This document shows positions 61,831-64,000 of a DNA stretch of 64,000 nt, in pieces (the stretch's first letter is position 1; every line of letters begins with the position of its first letter). The stretch spans positions 372,001-436,000 of the forward strand of contig NZ_AP025032.1 of the NCBI RefSeq assembly GCF_019973775.1, in the 5' to 3' direction. The stretch is from Aureimonas sp. SA4125. Its GTDB lineage: Bacteria; Pseudomonadota; Alphaproteobacteria; Rhizobiales; Rhizobiaceae. The position numbers and the translations under genes are program-made. The notes under the pieces are model-generated. The model had not been told where the DNA came from, ran no database searches, and saw nothing but the letters and a program-made list of their open reading frames with translations.

Positions 61831-63331
61831 TCGACCCATGACGTCCGCCAAGGCCGCCGTCGTCATCGGCTCGGGCTTCGGCGGCCTGGCGCTGGCGATC
61901 CGGCTGCAGGCGGCGGGCATCAAGACGACGCTCGTCGAGAAGCGCGACCGGCCGGGCGGCAGGGCCTATGTCTACGAGGATCAGGGCTTCACTTTCGACG
62001 CCGGGCCGACGGTCATCACCGACCCCTCGGCGCTGGAAGAACTGTTCACGCTCTCCGGCCGAAAGCTTTCCGACTATGTCGAGTTGCTGCCGGTCAGCCC
62101 GTTCTACCGGCTGTGCTGGGAAGACGGCTACGCCTTCGACTACGTCAACGACCAGGCCGAGCTCGACCGCCAGATCGGTGCCAAGAATCCAAAGGACCTG
62201 GAGGGATACCGCCGCTTCCTCGCCTTTTCCAAGGATGTCTTCGAGGAGGGCTATCTGAAGCTCGGCACGGTGCCGTTTCTCAACTTCAAGGACATGGTGC
62301 GTGCCGGCCCGCAGCTCGCCCGGCTGCAGGCCTGGCGCAGCGTCTATGGCAAGGTCGCCGGTTTCATTGAGGACGAGCAGCTGCGGCAGGCCTTTTCCTT
62401 CCACTCGCTCCTCGTCGGCGGCAATCCCTTCGCCACCTCATCGATCTACGCGCTGATCCATGCGCTCGAGCGGCAATGGGGCGTCTGGTTCCCGCGCGGC
62501 GGAACCGGGGCGCTTGTCGCCGGCATGATCCGCCTGTTCGAGGATACCGGCGGCACCGTGCATCTCTCGGCGGAAGTCGAGCGCATCGAGGTCGAGGGCG
62601 ACCGGGCCAAGGCGGTCATCTTGAAGGACGGGCGGCGCATTGCCGCCGACCTCGTCGCGTCCAATGCCGATGTCGTGCACACCTATGACAAGCTTCTCGC
62701 CGGTACCAAGCGCGGCACCGCGGCGGCGAAAAGCCTGAAGCGCAAGAAATTCTCCATGTCGCTGTTCGTCATCTACTTCGGCCTGAAGACCCATCGTCCC
62801 GACATCCAGCACCACACGGTCTGTTTCGGCGCGCGCTACCGTGAACTCATCGGCGAGATCTTCAACGGCAGCGAACTGCCGGAGGATTTCTCGCTCTACC
62901 TCCATAATCCCTGCGCGACGGATCCCTCGCTGGCCCCGCCCGGGGCGGGCAGCTTCTATGTCCTCTCGCCGGTCCCCCATCTCGGCCATGCCGACATCGA
63001 CTGGGAAGTCGAAGGGCCGCGCTACCGCGACCGCATCTTCGACTATCTCGAGGAGCGCTATATTCCGGGCCTCAAGGCCGACCTTGTGACCAGCCGCATC
63101 TTCACGCCGCTCGATTTCCGCGACGAGTTGAACGCGCATGTGGGCTCGGCCTTCTCGCTCGACCCCGTGCTGACGCAGAGCGCCTGGTTTCGCCCTCATA
63201 ATCGCGACGACGAGATCGGCAATCTCTACATCGTCGGCGCCGGCACGCATCCGGGCGCGGGCGTTCCCGGCGTGGTCGGCTCGGCCAAGGCGACCGCCGG
63301 CCTGATGATCGCGGATGCCGCCCTTGCCTGA
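61823..63331 (+). CDS. crtI: Phytoene desaturase (CrtI family)
   Basis: Converts phytoene to lycopene by successive FAD-dependent desaturations. The 502-residue protein has AVVIGSGFGGLALAIRLQAAGIKTTLVEKRDRPGGRAYVY at the FAD site and the CrtI C-terminal signature NLYIVGAGTHPGAGVPGVVGSAKATAGLM. It is translationally coupled to crtY upstream and crtB downstream by overlaps. A second ATG 15 bases in is possible as start. Confidence 0.97.
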   Translation: MLDRPMTSAKAAVVIGSGFGGLALAIRLQAAGIKTTLVEKRDRPGGRAYVYEDQGFTFDAGPTVITDPSALEELFTLSGRKLSDYVELLPVSPFYRLCWEDGYAFDYVNDQAELDRQIGAKNPKDLEGYRRFLAFSKDVFEEGYLKLGTVPFLNFKDMVRAGPQLARLQAWRSVYGKVAGFIEDEQLRQAFSFHSLLVGGNPFATSSIYALIHALERQWGVWFPRGGTGALVAGMIRLFEDTGGTVHLSAEVERIEVEGDRAKAVILKDGRRIAADLVASNADVVHTYDKLLAGTKRGTAAAKSLKRKKFSMSLFVIYFGLKTHRPDIQHHTVCFGARYRELIGEIFNGSELPEDFSLYLHNPCATDPSLAPPGAGSFYVLSPVPHLGHADIDWEVEGPRYRDRIFDYLEERYIPGLKADLVTSRIFTPLDFRDELNAHVGSAFSLDPVLTQSAWFRPHNRDDEIGNLYIVGAGTHPGAGVPGVVGSAKATAGLMIADAALA

Positions 63332-64000
63332 GACGCGCCTGTTGCCGGAGACGGGCGACGATCTCGCCGCCCGCGCCGCCGAGACCATCGCCAAGGGATC
63401 CCAGAGTTTTGCCACGGCCGCGCGCCTATTCGATCCGGTCACGCGGGAGGGGGCACTGCTCCTCTACGCCTGGTGCCGGCACTGCGACGACGTCGTCGAC
63501 GACCAGCATCTCGGTTTCAACCGCGACGTGGCGGGGCCGGGCACGCCCGAGGAGCGGATCGCCGAGCTCGAGCGGCTGACGCGCCACGCCTTCGCCGGGG
63601 AGGTGATGGAGAACCCGAATTTCCGCGCCCTGCAGCGCGTCGCCCGGCGGCACGGCCTGCCGCTGTCCCTGGCACTTGCCCATCTCGACGGCTTTCGCAT
63701 GGACGTCGAGGGTCGGCGCTACCACACGATCGAGGACACCCTCGACTACTGCCACCATGTCGCGGGCGTCGTCGGCACGATGATGTCGATGGTGATGGGC
63801 GCGCGCGAGGCCTCGACGCTGCAGCGCGCCGCCGATCTCGGCCTCGCCTTCCAGCTGACGAATATCGCCCGCGACATCGTTCCCGATGCGCTCGCTGGGC
63901 GAATGTACTTGCCCGGCGATTGGCTGGCCGAACTCGGCCTCGACCGAGCGGGTGTCGCGCTTGCGGAAAACCGCGGCAAGGTGGCGGTCCTCGCCGCTCG
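63315..64000 (+). CDS. crtB: Phytoene synthase (partial, runs off the window)
   Basis: Condenses two geranylgeranyl-PP to phytoene, the first committed carotenoid step. The visible 228 residues begin MPPLPETRLLPETG and overlap crtI by 17 bases. Both Asp-rich motifs are present: CRHCDDVVDD (first) and NIARDIVPDAL (second), with GSQSFATAARLF at the family start. The 3' end is beyond 64000. Confidence 0.93.
   Translation, partial: MPPLPETRLLPETGDDLAARAAETIAKGSQSFATAARLFDPVTREGALLLYAWCRHCDDVVDDQHLGFNRDVAGPGTPEERIAELERLTRHAFAGEVMENPNFRALQRVARRHGLPLSLALAHLDGFRMDVEGRRYHTIEDTLDYCHHVAGVVGTMMSMVMGAREASTLQRAADLGLAFQLTNIARDIVPDALAGRMYLPGDWLAELGLDRAGVALAENRGKVAVLAA

Noticed and set aside
58645..61923. 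Very long open frame on the minus strand, antisense to the HerA-like and crtY genes
   Set aside because: It is a shadow of GC-rich codon bias. The + strand proteins carry clear family motifs and the antisense translation shows none, only His/Arg/Ala/Gly-rich composition.

Overview
This window is GC-rich chromosomal DNA of an alphaproteobacterium, most likely of the order Hyphomicrobiales (Rhizobiales). The reasons are the order DUF4170 - DUF374 acyltransferase - waaA - lpxK - DUF2093 - mutL, a BA14K-family secreted protein, two promoter-like sites of the EcfG general stress response type (GGAAC-N16/17-CGTT), and a yellow-orange carotenoid cluster (crtY-crtI-crtB). A pigmented group such as Aurantimonadaceae would fit, but that is a guess. 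Coding density is high. I saw no rRNA, tRNA or CRISPR array.

Layout. 1-11340 (mostly +): the ribF tail, ileS carrying an in-frame palindromic insertion, a lipoprotein gene, tadA (-), rluB, rsmD, a pair of M16 peptidases and a patatin phospholipase. 11656-13985 (-): a VOC protein and a KefB/C-type antiporter. 14117-19756 (+): pmbA/tldE, cysQ, DUF4170, a DUF374 acyltransferase, waaA and lpxK, largely an envelope/lipid A block. 19772-22065 (-): DUF2093 and mutL. 22185-33058 (-): a complete glycogen locus transcribed pgi-glgP-glgC-glgA-pgm-glgX. 33337-33705 (+): a small secreted protein behind an EcfG-like site. 33795-43958 (-): an aldehyde dehydrogenase, then tamB and tamA; TamB carries nine perfectly phased 101-residue repeats. 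44386-48224 (+): coxS-coxL-coxM, form II by its active-site motif. 48313-48735 (-): BA14K protein behind a perfect EcfG-like site.

49011-53825 is the most unusual stretch. A radical SAM protein of the rSAM_link_UDG type (49011-50252) and a DUF4130-UdgX fusion (52347-53825) are normally immediate neighbours. Here an AT-rich foreign segment separates them. It holds a decayed two- or three-helix membrane-protein gene on the opposite strand, faintly like the transmembrane effectors of cyclic-nucleotide defence systems. That gene is itself split by an intact IS66-family element with 16-bp terminal inverted repeats and an 8-bp target duplication. Removing the IS and one duplication copy restores the reading frame across the junction.

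53822-56423 (-): a cyanide-insensitive-type cytochrome bd oxidase, cydA-cydB plus a tiny DUF2474-like protein that may start at ATT. 56711-60438 (+): a glycerate 2-kinase, a D-lyxose-type isomerase and a HerA-like ATPase. 60640 to the end (+): crtY-crtI-crtB, overlapping start to stop; crtB runs off the edge.

How the genes work together: the glycogen locus takes fructose-6-P through glucose-1-P and ADP-glucose to glycogen and back. TamA/TamB, WaaA/LpxK and the acyltransferase serve outer-membrane assembly. The carotenoid genes convert geranylgeranyl-PP (its synthase is not in view) to beta-carotene. The rSAM/UdgX pair is a poorly understood DNA-repair module.
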